Origin: Nocardioides speluncae
Lineage (GTDB): Bacteria > Actinomycetota > Actinomycetes > Propionibacteriales > Nocardioidaceae
Assembly: GCF_003121585.1 (NCBI RefSeq)
Contig: NZ_QEOO01000038.1
Span: 1 to 64,000 of the forward strand
Direction of reading: 5' to 3'
DNA: 64,000 nt
In this document: positions 1 to 8,637 of the stretch, piece after piece
Position numbering within the stretch: the first letter of the stretch is position 1
Layout: each line of letters begins with the position of its first letter
Notes under the pieces: generated by a model
Seen by the model: the letters and a program-made list of their open reading frames with translations, nothing else
What the model was told of the DNA's origin: nothing
Database searches by the model: none
Program-made: the position numbers and the translations under genes

Positions 1-2
1 AC

Positions 3-164
3 ACCTTCAAGGGACAACTCGACCTCGAACGCCACAGCGGCAAGACCATCGCCGGCGTGTGTACCCGCATCGCCCAGCGGGTCCTGGCACTGACCGCCGC
101 GATCTGGCACAACGACCGCGCCGACGCACCCGTCCTACGCTCGCTCACCGCCTACGACCACTGA
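3..164 (+). CDS. IS982-type transposase, 3' fragment
   Basis: Only the last 53 codons are in the window; the gene enters from the left edge in frame 3 and stops with TGA. The C-terminus carries the pattern FKGQLxLERHxGKT...GVxxRIAQRxLALxAAIWHN and ends SLTAYDH, which I recognise as the tail of IS982-family DDE transposases common in actinobacteria. No catalytic residue is visible because the N-terminal part lies outside. The reading frame is open to the edge, so nothing here shows whether the element is intact. It lies tail-to-tail with malK, only 21 bases from the malK stop codon. Confidence 0.75.
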   Translation, partial: TFKGQLDLERHSGKTIAGVCTRIAQRVLALTAAIWHNDRADAPVLRSLTAYDH

Positions 165-185
165 GGACCCCTTGGAATTTGTCAT

Positions 186-188
<3 letters not shown>
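165..188. repeat. Probable right terminal inverted repeat of the IS982-type element
   Basis: The 24 bases after the transposase stop contain CCCCTTGGAATTTGTCATC, which resembles the terminal repeats I associate with actinobacterial IS982 elements. The partner repeat is outside the window, so pairing cannot be tested. The malK stop codon (CTA on the + strand, 186-188) lies at the end of this stretch, so the element may supply or sit exactly beside that stop. Confidence 0.45.
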
Positions 189-1283
<1,095 letters not shown>

Positions 1284-1292
1284 CGTGGGTTC

Positions 1293-2186
1293 CTATCCCT
1301 TCGTGCCGCCGGCGGTGAGGCCGGCGACCAGGTGCTTCTGAGCGAAGAAGAAGACGACGGCAGCCGGGATCAGGATCAGCACCGACCCCGCCGTCAGCAG
1401 GTGCCACTGCGGGTTGAACTGCGGCACGAACTGCTGTAGGCCGGCACCGAGGGTCAGCTTGTTGCGGGACTGCATAAAGGCGATCGCGTACGCGACCTCG
1501 CCCCACGCGGTCAGGAACGTGTAAAACGCGGTGACCGCCAGGCCCGGTCGCGCCAGCGGCAGGATCACCCGCCAGAACGTGCCGAACGGGCCGAGGCCGT
1601 CGAGTGCCGCCGCCTCGTCGAGCTCCTTCGGAATGGTGTCGAAGTAGCCGCGCAGCATCCACGCGCAGAACGGCACCGCCACGGTGAGGTAGGCGATGAC
1701 CAGCGAGGGCTTGGTGTCGATCAGGCCGAGGTTGGCCATGATCGTGTAGATCGGCACGATCAGGATCGCCACCGGGAACATCTGGGTGATCAGGAAGACC
1801 CACATCAGCCCCCGCTTGCCGGCGAAGTTGAACCGGCTCAGCGCGTAGCCACAGGTCGCCGACATCGCGATCCCGATCACCATCGTGAACGCGGCCACGA
1901 TCACCGAGTTCAGGAACCACGTCGGGAACGGCGTGTCGAACAGCACCGCCCGGTAGTTCTCCAGCGTCGGGTCGTCGACGAGCGTGATCTCGCTGCTCTG
2001 GATCCGGTCGGCCGGCTTGAAGGAGCTGAGCAGGATCCACAGCACCGGGAACAGCGCGATCACGGTGGCTCCGAGCAGGGTGGCGTGCAGCGCGAGGCTG
2101 GCCAGCAGCGGGCGGTCCGAGCGGCGCCGCTGCAGCTGCTTGGGCGCCGGCTTCGGCGCTGGCTTGGAGACCTCGACGGTCGTCAT
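1293..2186 (-). CDS. malG: Sugar ABC transporter permease (MalG type)
   Basis: Inner-membrane permease of the carbohydrate importer, 297 residues. After a proline/lysine/arginine-rich cytoplasmic N-terminus (residues 1-25) a first membrane span is followed by a periplasmic loop and five further hydrophobic segments. The EAA loop that docks on MalK is visible as ELDEAAALDGLGPFGTFWRV. The start codon overlaps the malF stop as TGATG, so the two permeases are translationally coupled. Family assignment (binding-protein-dependent transport inner membrane component, MalG/LacG group) is firm; the substrate is unknown. Confidence 0.92.
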   Translation of the reverse strand: MTTVEVSKPAPKPAPKQLQRRRSDRPLLASLALHATLLGATVIALFPVLWILLSSFKPADRIQSSEITLVDDPTLENYRAVLFDTPFPTWFLNSVIVAAFTMVIGIAMSATCGYALSRFNFAGKRGLMWVFLITQMFPVAILIVPIYTIMANLGLIDTKPSLVIAYLTVAVPFCAWMLRGYFDTIPKELDEAAALDGLGPFGTFWRVILPLARPGLAVTAFYTFLTAWGEVAYAIAFMQSRNKLTLGAGLQQFVPQFNPQWHLLTAGSVLILIPAAVVFFFAQKHLVAGLTAGGTKG

Positions 2187-3190
2187 CAGAACACCTCTCC
2201 CTGGGCCTTGAGCGTGCGTCGGTACGCCGAGGCGAAAACCATCAGCAGCGACAGGATCAGCACGCCGTACGTCGCGGCGAGTGAGTAGTTGCGCACGCCC
2301 TCGAACGCGGCGCGGTAGGCGCCGGTCACCAGGATCTCGGTCTGTCCGGCCGGCTCACCGCCGGTGACGAAGAAGATGATCGGGAACATGTTGAAGGTCC
2401 AGATGGTGCCGAGGAGGATCACCGTCGAGCTCACCGGCCGCAGCCCGGGCAGGGTCACGTTGCGGAACCGCTGCCACGGCGTGGCGCCGTCCATCTCGGC
2501 GGCTTCGTAGAGGTCGGACGGGATCGACTGCAGGCCGCCGAGGATGGCGACCATCATGAACGGCACGCCGAGCCAGACGTTGGTGCAGATCGCGGCGAAC
2601 AGGCCGGTCCAGCGGTGGTTGAACCACTCGACCGGGTCCAGCCCGATGTTGACCAGGCCCTCGTTGATCAGCCCGAAGCGTGGGTTGAAGAGGAACTTCC
2701 AGCCGAAGGCGGCGACGAAGCCCGGCACCGCCCAAGGGACGATCAGCAGCACCCGGTAGAGGCTGCGGAACCGCATCCTCCGGTTGAGCATCACCGCGAG
2801 CCCGAGGCCGATCGTGTAGTGGAAGAACACGCAGGCGACCGTCCAGACGACGGTGTTGGTGAACTGCAGCCAGAACGACCCGCGCTCGCCGGTGAGCAGG
2901 TCGACGTAGTTGTCGACGCCGACGAACTCGGCCTTCTTCGGGTTCTCCTTGCACTCCTCGCCGCCGCCGAGGGTCTTGGTGCAGATGACCTCGTCCTGGT
3001 TGGCCTCGGTGAGGTTGGTGAAGGACTGGTAGACGCCCTGGACCAGCGGGAACAGCACCAGCACGCCCAGCACGATCACCGTGGGCAGCACCATCGCCCA
3101 CGCGTACCAGTTCCGGTCGAAGGACCGGCGCAGCCGGCCGGCCGCCTTGGGCGGCTCGGCCGGCGCGTCGGTTGCAGCCTCGGAGCTCAC
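2186..3190 (-). CDS. malF: Sugar ABC transporter permease (MalF type)
   Basis: Partner permease to MalG, 334 residues, GTG start. It has a cytoplasmic N-terminus, a first span around residues 32-55, then an external loop (about residues 60-100) containing two cysteines (CTKTLGGGEEC) before the remaining spans. The EAA docking loop reads DLYEAAEMDGATPWQRFRNV. The start overlaps the malE stop as GTGA and the stop overlaps malG, so malE, malF and malG form one tightly coupled unit. The short external loop, compared with enterobacterial MalF, is usual for Gram-positive relatives. Confidence 0.92.
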   Translation of the reverse strand: MSSEAATDAPAEPPKAAGRLRRSFDRNWYAWAMVLPTVIVLGVLVLFPLVQGVYQSFTNLTEANQDEVICTKTLGGGEECKENPKKAEFVGVDNYVDLLTGERGSFWLQFTNTVVWTVACVFFHYTIGLGLAVMLNRRMRFRSLYRVLLIVPWAVPGFVAAFGWKFLFNPRFGLINEGLVNIGLDPVEWFNHRWTGLFAAICTNVWLGVPFMMVAILGGLQSIPSDLYEAAEMDGATPWQRFRNVTLPGLRPVSSTVILLGTIWTFNMFPIIFFVTGGEPAGQTEILVTGAYRAAFEGVRNYSLAATYGVLILSLLMVFASAYRRTLKAQGEVF

Positions 3191-4497
3191 TGCTCGTCGT
3201 ACTCCGGTACCACGTCACTCTTGAACTTGGCGGCTGCCTCGTCCATCGACTTCTGTACGTCGGCACCCTGGATCAGCACCTTGGTCGCCATCTCGTCGAG
3301 CGGCGCGAAGAACAGGCCACCCTCCGGGATCCACGGACGGGCCTTGCTGACGCCCAGCGCCGACGTCCAGGCCGACACCCGCTCGTTGTCACCCAGCGCG
3401 TCGTACGCGTCGGCGTTGGCCGGCAGCACACCGAGCTCCTCGGCTGCGAACGCCTGCGACTCGGCCGAGGCCATGAAGTTCACGAACGCGATCGCCGCTT
3501 GAGCCTTGTCCTCGTCCATGCCGCTGTAGATGACGTAGTTGTGGCCACCGACCGGAGCGCCGGCGCCGTCCGAGCCGGCAGGCACGGGCGCGATGCCGAG
3601 GTTCTCGAACCCGCCGAACTTCGGGTCGTCGGAGATGGCCGCGGTCTCCCACGGGCCGTTGATGATCATCCCGACCTTGCCCTCCTTGAAGAGCGTCATC
3701 ATCGTGCCGTAGGAGTCGTTGGCGTCCGGCTTGACCGCGGCGCCCGAGTTCACCAGGTCCTGCGCGGTCTGGATGCCGGCGACGTCCGCCTCGGAGTTCA
3801 GCAGGATGGTCTGCTCCTCGGTGTCGACGATGTCACCGCCCTCGCCGTAGATGAACGGAAGCAGGAAGTAGCCGCCGTTGTTGATGTAGAGACCGTCGAC
3901 GTTGGCCTTCTGCTTGAGCAGCTTGGCGGCGTCCTCGACCTCCTGCCAGGTCGTCGGGGCCTCGGTGATGCCGGCCTTCTCGAACAGCGCCTTGTTGTAC
4001 ATCAGGCCGAGCGTGTCGGTGACCTGCGGCACGCCGTACGTCTTGCCGTCGTAGACGTTCGACGACAGCGGCGTCTCGAGGAAGTTGTTGTCGTCGAGCA
4101 GCGGCGTACCGTCCAGGGCGTAGAGGTGACCGGCCGCCGCGAACTCCGGCACCCAGGCGACCTCCGCGCGCAGGATGTCCGGCGCGCCCGAGTCGGCCTC
4201 GGCGGCGGTCTTGAACTTGTTCTGGGCCTCGCCGAAGGGGACCGACTCGTAGTTGATCTTGACCTTCGGGTACTCCTCGTTGAACTTCTTGATCAGCGCC
4301 TCGTAGGTCGGGCCCTCGTTGGTCGGGTCCGAGGTGTCCCACCAGGTCAGCTCGGCCGTGAGCGACGCCGGGTCGACGTCGGACTTGTTCGAGTCGTTCT
4401 TGTCGTCGCTCCCCGAGTCGCCGCCGCAGGCGGCGAGGACGAGAGCGAGCGCGGCGATACCAGCGATGCCAGCCATGCCGGGCAGCGTGCGGCGCAT
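3187..4497 (-). CDS. malE: Sugar-binding lipoprotein of an ABC importer
   Basis: Extracellular solute-binding protein (family 1), 436 residues from the chosen start. The N-terminus is a lipoprotein signal with the lipobox LAAC followed by GGDSGSDD, so the mature protein is lipid-anchored outside the cell. The ligand-binding fold shows TWWDTSDPTNEGPTYEALIK near the start and the typical segments GKVGMIINGPWE and PVGGHNYVI. I chose the ATG at 4497 because AAGGAG lies about 7 bases upstream; an in-frame start 28 codons earlier has no such site and would precede the signal peptide. It is the first gene of the importer operon and faces the LacI regulator across 139 bases. The binding specificity (maltodextrin-like or other oligosaccharide) cannot be read from the sequence. 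Confidence 0.92.
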   Translation of the reverse strand: MRRTLPGMAGIAGIAALALVLAACGGDSGSDDKNDSNKSDVDPASLTAELTWWDTSDPTNEGPTYEALIKKFNEEYPKVKINYESVPFGEAQNKFKTAAEADSGAPDILRAEVAWVPEFAAAGHLYALDGTPLLDDNNFLETPLSSNVYDGKTYGVPQVTDTLGLMYNKALFEKAGITEAPTTWQEVEDAAKLLKQKANVDGLYINNGGYFLLPFIYGEGGDIVDTEEQTILLNSEADVAGIQTAQDLVNSGAAVKPDANDSYGTMMTLFKEGKVGMIINGPWETAAISDDPKFGGFENLGIAPVPAGSDGAGAPVGGHNYVIYSGMDEDKAQAAIAFVNFMASAESQAFAAEELGVLPANADAYDALGDNERVSAWTSALGVSKARPWIPEGGLFFAPLDEMATKVLIQGADVQKSMDEAAAKFKSDVVPEYDEQ

Positions 4498-4584
4498 CTG
4501 TGCTCCTTGCCTATGTGTCACGTGGATCTGTGTCGCCCGGAGGACCGGGCTGTGACGGGAATCACCGGAGGTTAGCAACACTTT

Positions 4585-4616
4585 GCAAGAAATGAAAAGT
4601 CTTGCAGAACTCTTGC
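4585..4616. promoter_or_regulatory. Operator-like array of GCAAGA/TCTTGC units between malE and the LacI gene
   Basis: The divergent intergenic region holds three copies of the same hexamer: GCAAGA at 4585-4590 and TCTTGC at 4600-4605 and 4611-4616. The first two make an inverted repeat with a 9-base spacer; the second and third are direct repeats 11 bases apart, about one helical turn. The left unit sits in CTTTGCAAGA, close to the TTGCAAG cores seen at actinobacterial LacI/MalR operators. The position suits joint control of the importer and the regulator. Confidence 0.6.
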
Positions 4617-4636
4617 CGATGCGCTTTCATGCCCCC

Positions 4637-5656
4637 ATGGCCACGCTCGCTCAGATCGCCGAGTCCGCTGGGGTCAGTGAGGCGACCGTCAGCCGCGTCC
4701 TCAACGACAAGCCCGGCGTCTCCGACACCGCCCGCCAGTCCGTGCTGACCGCGCTCGACGTGCTCGGCTACGAGCGGCCGGCGCGGCTGCGGCGCCGTTC
4801 TGCGGGCTTGGTGGGGCTGGTCGTTCCTGAACTCGAGAACCCGATCTTCCCGGCGTTCGCGCAGGTCATCGAGGACGCGCTGGCGCGGCGCCGGTTCACG
4901 CCGGTGCTGTGCACCCAGTCCCCCGGCGGCATCTCCGAGGACGAGTACGTCGAGTCCCTGCTCGACCACGGCGTGGCGGGCATCATCTTCGTCTCCGGCC
5001 GGCACGCCGACACCACGGCCGACCACGAGCGCTACCGCGGCCTGCTCGAGAGGGGCCTGCCGGTCGTCTTCGTCAACGGGTACGTCGAGGAGTTCGACGC
5101 GCCGTTCTTCAGCACCGACGACCGCGAGGCGATGGTGACGGCGATCAGCTACCTCGCCCAGCTCGGCCACCAGAAGATCGGCCTGGCCACCGGCCCGGCC
5201 CGGTTCGTGCCCTCACAGCGGAAGCGAGAGGGCTTCATCGGCGGTCTGATGCGCACCTTCGGCTACTCGAAGGCCGAGGCCAGGAAGTGGATCGAGGAGG
5301 GCCTGTTCACAGTCGAGGGCGGCGAGACCGCGGCCCTGTCGCTGATCGACCGCGGCGCGACCGCCGTCGTGTGCGCCTCCGACGTGATGGCGCTGGGCGC
5401 GGTCCGCGGAGCTCGCGAGCGCGGTCTCGACGTACCTGGGGACGTGTCCGTGGTCGGCTTCGACGACTCGTCGCTGATGGGCTTCCTCGATCCGCCGCTC
5501 ACCACGGTCCGTCAGCCGGTGCAGAGCATGGGCGCGGCCGCCGTACACGCCCTCGCGGACGCGATCGGCGGCCAGCCGGTGCCGTCGAAGGAGTATGTCT
5601 TCAAGCCGGAGCTGGTCCTGCGGTCGTCCACAGGACCAGCCCCGATTCGGGACTAG
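4637..5656 (+). CDS. LacI-family transcriptional regulator of the sugar importer
   Basis: DNA-binding repressor with a sugar-responsive core, 339 residues. The N-terminal helix-turn-helix reads MATLAQIAESAGVSEATVSR followed by VLNDKPGVS, with the hinge helix around residues 45-55. The periplasmic-binding-protein-like core follows, including LVVPELENPIFP and the C-terminal GDVSVVGFDDS...LTTVRQP segment typical of the family. I placed the start at the ATG immediately before the HTH; two in-frame ATG codons upstream (4583, 4619) would add residues not usual in LacI proteins and fall in the operator array. It is divergent from malE, so it most likely controls that operon and itself. The 3' end overlaps the convergent unknown gene by 4 bases. 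Confidence 0.9.
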   Translation: MATLAQIAESAGVSEATVSRVLNDKPGVSDTARQSVLTALDVLGYERPARLRRRSAGLVGLVVPELENPIFPAFAQVIEDALARRRFTPVLCTQSPGGISEDEYVESLLDHGVAGIIFVSGRHADTTADHERYRGLLERGLPVVFVNGYVEEFDAPFFSTDDREAMVTAISYLAQLGHQKIGLATGPARFVPSQRKREGFIGGLMRTFGYSKAEARKWIEEGLFTVEGGETAALSLIDRGATAVVCASDVMALGAVRGARERGLDVPGDVSVVGFDDSSLMGFLDPPLTTVRQPVQSMGAAAVHALADAIGGQPVPSKEYVFKPELVLRSSTGPAPIRD

Positions 5657-7062
5657 ATCGGCATCATTCGGCCGCCGCCCCCACGGACCGGTGGATACTG
5701 CCCTTCTGCGACCACCTTTGCGTGCGCCTCCAGCGCCGCGCTCGCCTCGGCGTCCCGGTCGCCCATGTCCTTGACCGCGAGCTCCAGAGTCTTGGCGCCG
5801 TTGGACACCTCCCAGTGAAGGTCGTCCAGCAGCCGCCACGAGAGCCAGAGCAGATTGCTCCAGTCGTTGAAGAAGCCGTTGTAGCCCAGCCCGACGGCTG
5901 CGTCGCGGTAGAACGGGCCGGATTCGCTCGCGTCGTCGAGATAGCCCCGCGCCTTCGCGATCTCGCCGGCAATGCCCGGCATCGCGGTGCCGGTGATCTC
6001 GAAGACCAGCGACTTGTTGTGGATGATCGCCGGGCTCCCGGCGACGTGCAGGTCGCTGTCGTCGTCGACGTTCTTCAGCGGTGCCTCCAGGTCGAAGCCG
6101 GCCTCGGGTCCCACCCGCTGAACGTTGGTGGTGAGGTTTCGCTGGACGGTCTCCTCCTCGATCCGGATCGCCTTGTTGATCTCGTCGAGGTTGTTCTCCA
6201 AGCCCTTCATCAGGCCCTCGAAGTTCTTCCCGGGCGGGTTGCTGGCCTTGGTGCGCTCGGCGGCCTCGCCGCCCTCCTTCAGCAGTGTCAGTGCCGCGCC
6301 AGCTCCGGCGATGACACCGGCCGCTCCGCCGGTGATGAAGGCGCCGACGCCCGCGAGGACAGCGGCGACCAGGGCGATGTCGAACTTCCAGTCGCCGCCG
6401 CCGGTCTTGGCGTAGGCATCCAGGGCATTGGCGGCGTTCTCGACCGCGTTCGCGACGTCCTGGCGCGCCTTCTCCCACATCAGCCGCTCGCCGGCAAGGG
6501 CGCCGCCGAGGACGATGGTCAGGCCGTGGTGACCACCGACGCAGTTGCCCAGCGACATCAGGAACTTCTGCTTGAAGGCGGAGATGATGCCGCCCGACAT
6601 CGCGTCGGAGTTCTCCTTGATGATGTCGAGGTTCGCGCCGATCTGACCGGCGCCGTTCGTCGAGCCGCCGCCGGTTGCCGGCGAAGCCGCGAGGGAGACG
6701 TTCGCCAGCCGCATCGACTCGATGATGCCGTCGAACTCGCCCGGCTTGGGCAGGTCCTGCCACTTCTTCAGGGCGTTGTCGACGCGGGTGCGGATGGTGT
6801 TGAAGTTGTTGGTGAACTCCTCGTCCTTGCGGCCGCCGCCGATCCAGCTGTCCGGCAGGAGGTGGTCACTGGTCCAGTCGCCACCACCGTTGCCGTCGGC
6901 GCCGGGACGGGAGACCCAGTAGTGCAGGTCGGAGACGGAGTGGCGGGCGTCGTAGTACTTGGACTCACTCTCGATGGTGAAGCCTTGGTCCTTCATGTAC
7001 GCGTCGATAGCGGCACGCTTCAGCTTGCCGGTCAGCGAGGGGAGGTCGTCGTAGGTGGCCAT
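5653..7062 (-). CDS. Hypothetical protein, 469 residues, with central hydrophobic glycine/alanine segment
   Basis: I do not recognise a family. The N-terminal third is polar and helix-prone (DNALKKWQDLPKPGEFDGII), which resembles ESX/WXG100-like or toxin-leader architecture only loosely. Around residues 225-265 there is a hydrophobic Gly/Ala stretch (LVAAVLAGVGAFITGG AAGVIAGAGAA) that could be a membrane segment, followed by a charged helical region and a C-terminal half rich in aromatic residues (NDWSNLLWLSWRLLDDLHW). The end is glycine-rich (RGGGGRMMPI). The start at 7062 has GAGGGC just upstream; the reading frame extends 30 codons further without a better start. It is divergent from the LysR-domain gene (79 bases apart) and overlaps the LacI gene end by 4 bases. 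Confidence 0.6.
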   Translation of the reverse strand: MATYDDLPSLTGKLKRAAIDAYMKDQGFTIESESKYYDARHSVSDLHYWVSRPGADGNGGGDWTSDHLLPDSWIGGGRKDEEFTNNFNTIRTRVDNALKKWQDLPKPGEFDGIIESMRLANVSLAASPATGGGSTNGAGQIGANLDIIKENSDAMSGGIISAFKQKFLMSLGNCVGGHHGLTIVLGGALAGERLMWEKARQDVANAVENAANALDAYAKTGGGDWKFDIALVAAVLAGVGAFITGGAAGVIAGAGAALTLLKEGGEAAERTKASNPPGKNFEGLMKGLENNLDEINKAIRIEEETVQRNLTTNVQRVGPEAGFDLEAPLKNVDDDSDLHVAGSPAIIHNKSLVFEITGTAMPGIAGEIAKARGYLDDASESGPFYRDAAVGLGYNGFFNDWSNLLWLSWRLLDDLHWEVSNGAKTLELAVKDMGDRDAEASAALEAHAKVVAEGQYPPVRGGGGRMMPI

Positions 7063-7141
7063 GCCCTCGAAATCCCCATGATTCGCAATCGCAAAACTAG
7101 GCTCTAGGTAAAGTCTTCCGCTCGCGGATAGCCTCAGGCAC

Positions 7142-7840
7142 GTGACCCTCACGATCGCCTACGTCGCCGGCGCGGCTCCCGACAAGTGGGCGCGGCGCTG
7201 GCGGCAACGGGAGGCCGAGCCGCTTGAGCTGGTGGCCGTCTCGGACGACGAGCAGCTCGCCGTACTCGGTGATGGGCGGGCCGAGATGTCAGTCGCACGG
7301 CTGCCCGTCGACCGGGAGCGGCACCACGTGATCCAGCTGTACGTCGAGGTCCCGGTCGTGGTGGTGCCGAAGGAGCATCCGGTGGCGGCGTACGACGAGG
7401 TCAGGCTCGCCGACCTCGCCGGCGAGCAGCTGATCCAGGACCCTGAGACGGTCCCGGGGTGGGCCGACCTGGACACGCCCAAGCGGCTGAACTGGCCGGC
7501 GATGTCGGCAAAGGAGGCGATCGAGGTGGTCGCCAGCGGCACCGGGATCGTGATTGTGCCGATGTCGGTGGCCCGGCTCCACCACCGCAAGGACGTAGTG
7601 CATCGGCCCGTTATCGACGGCCCGGAGTCCCAGGTCGCGCTGGTCTGGCTGCGTGAGAACGACGACCCGCGGTTACAGACCTTTGTCGGCATCGTCCGCG
7701 GCCGGAGCGCTCGCAGCTCACGCGACGCCGAGCCGGCCCCCAAGAAGGCGAAGCCAACCGCGAAGAAGGCGGCCCCGAAGACCCCACGGCCTACGCAGTC
7801 CAAGAGAGTGCCGGCACGGGGCCGGCGGCGAGCCCGCTAG
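7142..7840 (+). CDS. LysR substrate-binding-domain protein lacking the HTH, with a lysine/arginine-rich tail
   Basis: The 232-residue product begins directly in a LysR-type effector-binding fold (LTIAYVAGAAPDKW, then VVVPKEHPVAAYDEVRLADL and ASGTGIVIVPMSVAR), but the usual N-terminal winged HTH of about 60 residues is absent. The last 45 residues are basic and Ala/Pro/Lys-rich (PAPKKAKPTAKKAAPK, then RVPARGRRRAR), like histone H1 tails. GTG start at 7142; the region upstream contains no HTH-coding frame, so this is not a truncated LysR gene. A plausible reading is a ligand-sensing protein that binds DNA through the tail, or an uncharacterised small-molecule sensor. Its 3' end overlaps a convergent small gene. 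Confidence 0.7.
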   Translation: MTLTIAYVAGAAPDKWARRWRQREAEPLELVAVSDDEQLAVLGDGRAEMSVARLPVDRERHHVIQLYVEVPVVVVPKEHPVAAYDEVRLADLAGEQLIQDPETVPGWADLDTPKRLNWPAMSAKEAIEVVASGTGIVIVPMSVARLHHRKDVVHRPVIDGPESQVALVWLRENDDPRLQTFVGIVRGRSARSSRDAEPAPKKAKPTAKKAAPKTPRPTQSKRVPARGRRRAR

Positions 7841-8074
7841 CCCACCTCGCAGCTGCCAGTCCGACACGGCGTCGCTGATCTCGAGCCAGAGATACTCGGA
7901 GCCGCCCCGCCGCACGTGCGCCCACAAGAAGTCCTGCCACTCCTCGGAGGTGTCGAAGTCGAACTCCGACCAGTCCTGGACGCGCCTGGGCACCAGAACC
8001 TTGGACTTCAGGACGATGTAGTCGAGGGTCGGCAGCCGCTTGTCGCCTGGCGGCTCAGGCGACGTCAGCGGCAT
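7718..8074 (-). CDS. Small hypothetical protein, 118 residues
   Basis: A coding frame with a good ribosome site (GGGAGG about 8 bases before ATG at 8074). The first 80 residues look protein-like and acidic/aromatic (VQDWSEFDFDTSEEWQDF and SEYLWLEISDAVSDWQ). The last 35 residues overlap the LysR-domain gene on the other strand by 123 bases and have a leucine/arginine/glycine-biased composition, as expected from a read-through of a Lys-rich tail in antisense. No family recognised. It lies 14 bases upstream of nothing obvious and is oriented with, and downstream of, the nucleosidase gene. Confidence 0.5.
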   Translation of the reverse strand: MPLTSPEPPGDKRLPTLDYIVLKSKVLVPRRVQDWSEFDFDTSEEWQDFLWAHVRRGGSEYLWLEISDAVSDWQLRGGLAGSPPAPCRHSLGLRRPWGLRGRLLRGWLRLLGGRLGVA

Positions 8075-8088
8075 CTCATCGCCTCCCG

Positions 8089-8637
8089 TTAGGCGAGGTT
8101 GTCCGTGGCCCAGTCGCCGAGGACGCGGGCGCTGGCGTCGACGAGCGACGGCCAGTCGAGGGCAGCGGAGTCCGCGTTGTCGGAGACGTGCTTGACCAGC
8201 CGCACCGGGACGCCGGCCCGCTGCGCCGCGTAGGCCACGGCGTACCCCTCCATGTCGACCAGATCGGCCCGCTCGGCCAGCGCCGCGCGCCGGATCGGGT
8301 CGGTCACGAAGGCGTCGCCGGTCGCGAGCACCGGACCGTCCCCACCGAGCTCCAGCCGGTCCCGCGGGTCGTAGCCGAGCGCGCGGAGCGCGTCGGCGTC
8401 GAGGTCGTGGTTCAGGACGACGCTGGGCAGGTGCAGGCCGTCGAGCCCGTCCTTGAGCGCACCGGCGGTGCCGAGGTTGATGGCCGTGAGCCCACCGAGG
8501 TCGTCGTAGCCCGCGAGTGCGGCCGCGGTCGCGGTGGCCGCCGCGACCTTGCCCATCCCGGTGATGACCAGCGGCAGATCCGCCGGAAGGTACGCCGCCT
8601 CCGCCTTCGTCGCCGAGACGACGAGGTAGCGCGGCAT
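8089..8637 (-). CDS. Nucleosidase of the phosphorylase superfamily (MTA/SAH nucleosidase-like)
   Basis: The product (182 residues) has the purine/uridine-phosphorylase-type fold: VITGMGKVAAATA for the first glycine-rich turn, GDAFVTD, the substrate motif VDMEGYAVA with the conserved ME pair, and VSDNAD where the catalytic aspartate of this superfamily lies. It is shorter than typical MTA/SAH nucleosidases (about 230), so the exact substrate is uncertain. The ATG overlaps the stop of the GuaB1-type gene (TGATG), implying coupled translation and a role in purine base/nucleoside salvage. Confidence 0.75.
   Translation of the reverse strand: MPRYLVVSATKAEAAYLPADLPLVITGMGKVAAATATAAALAGYDDLGGLTAINLGTAGALKDGLDGLHLPSVVLNHDLDADALRALGYDPRDRLELGGDGPVLATGDAFVTDPIRRAALAERADLVDMEGYAVAYAAQRAGVPVRLVKHVSDNADSAALDWPSLVDASARVLGDWATDNLA

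Noticed and set aside
4909..7107. A 732-codon + strand frame over the LacI gene end and the 469-residue gene
   Set aside because: Out of frame with the LacI protein, no start site and Arg-rich; shadow.
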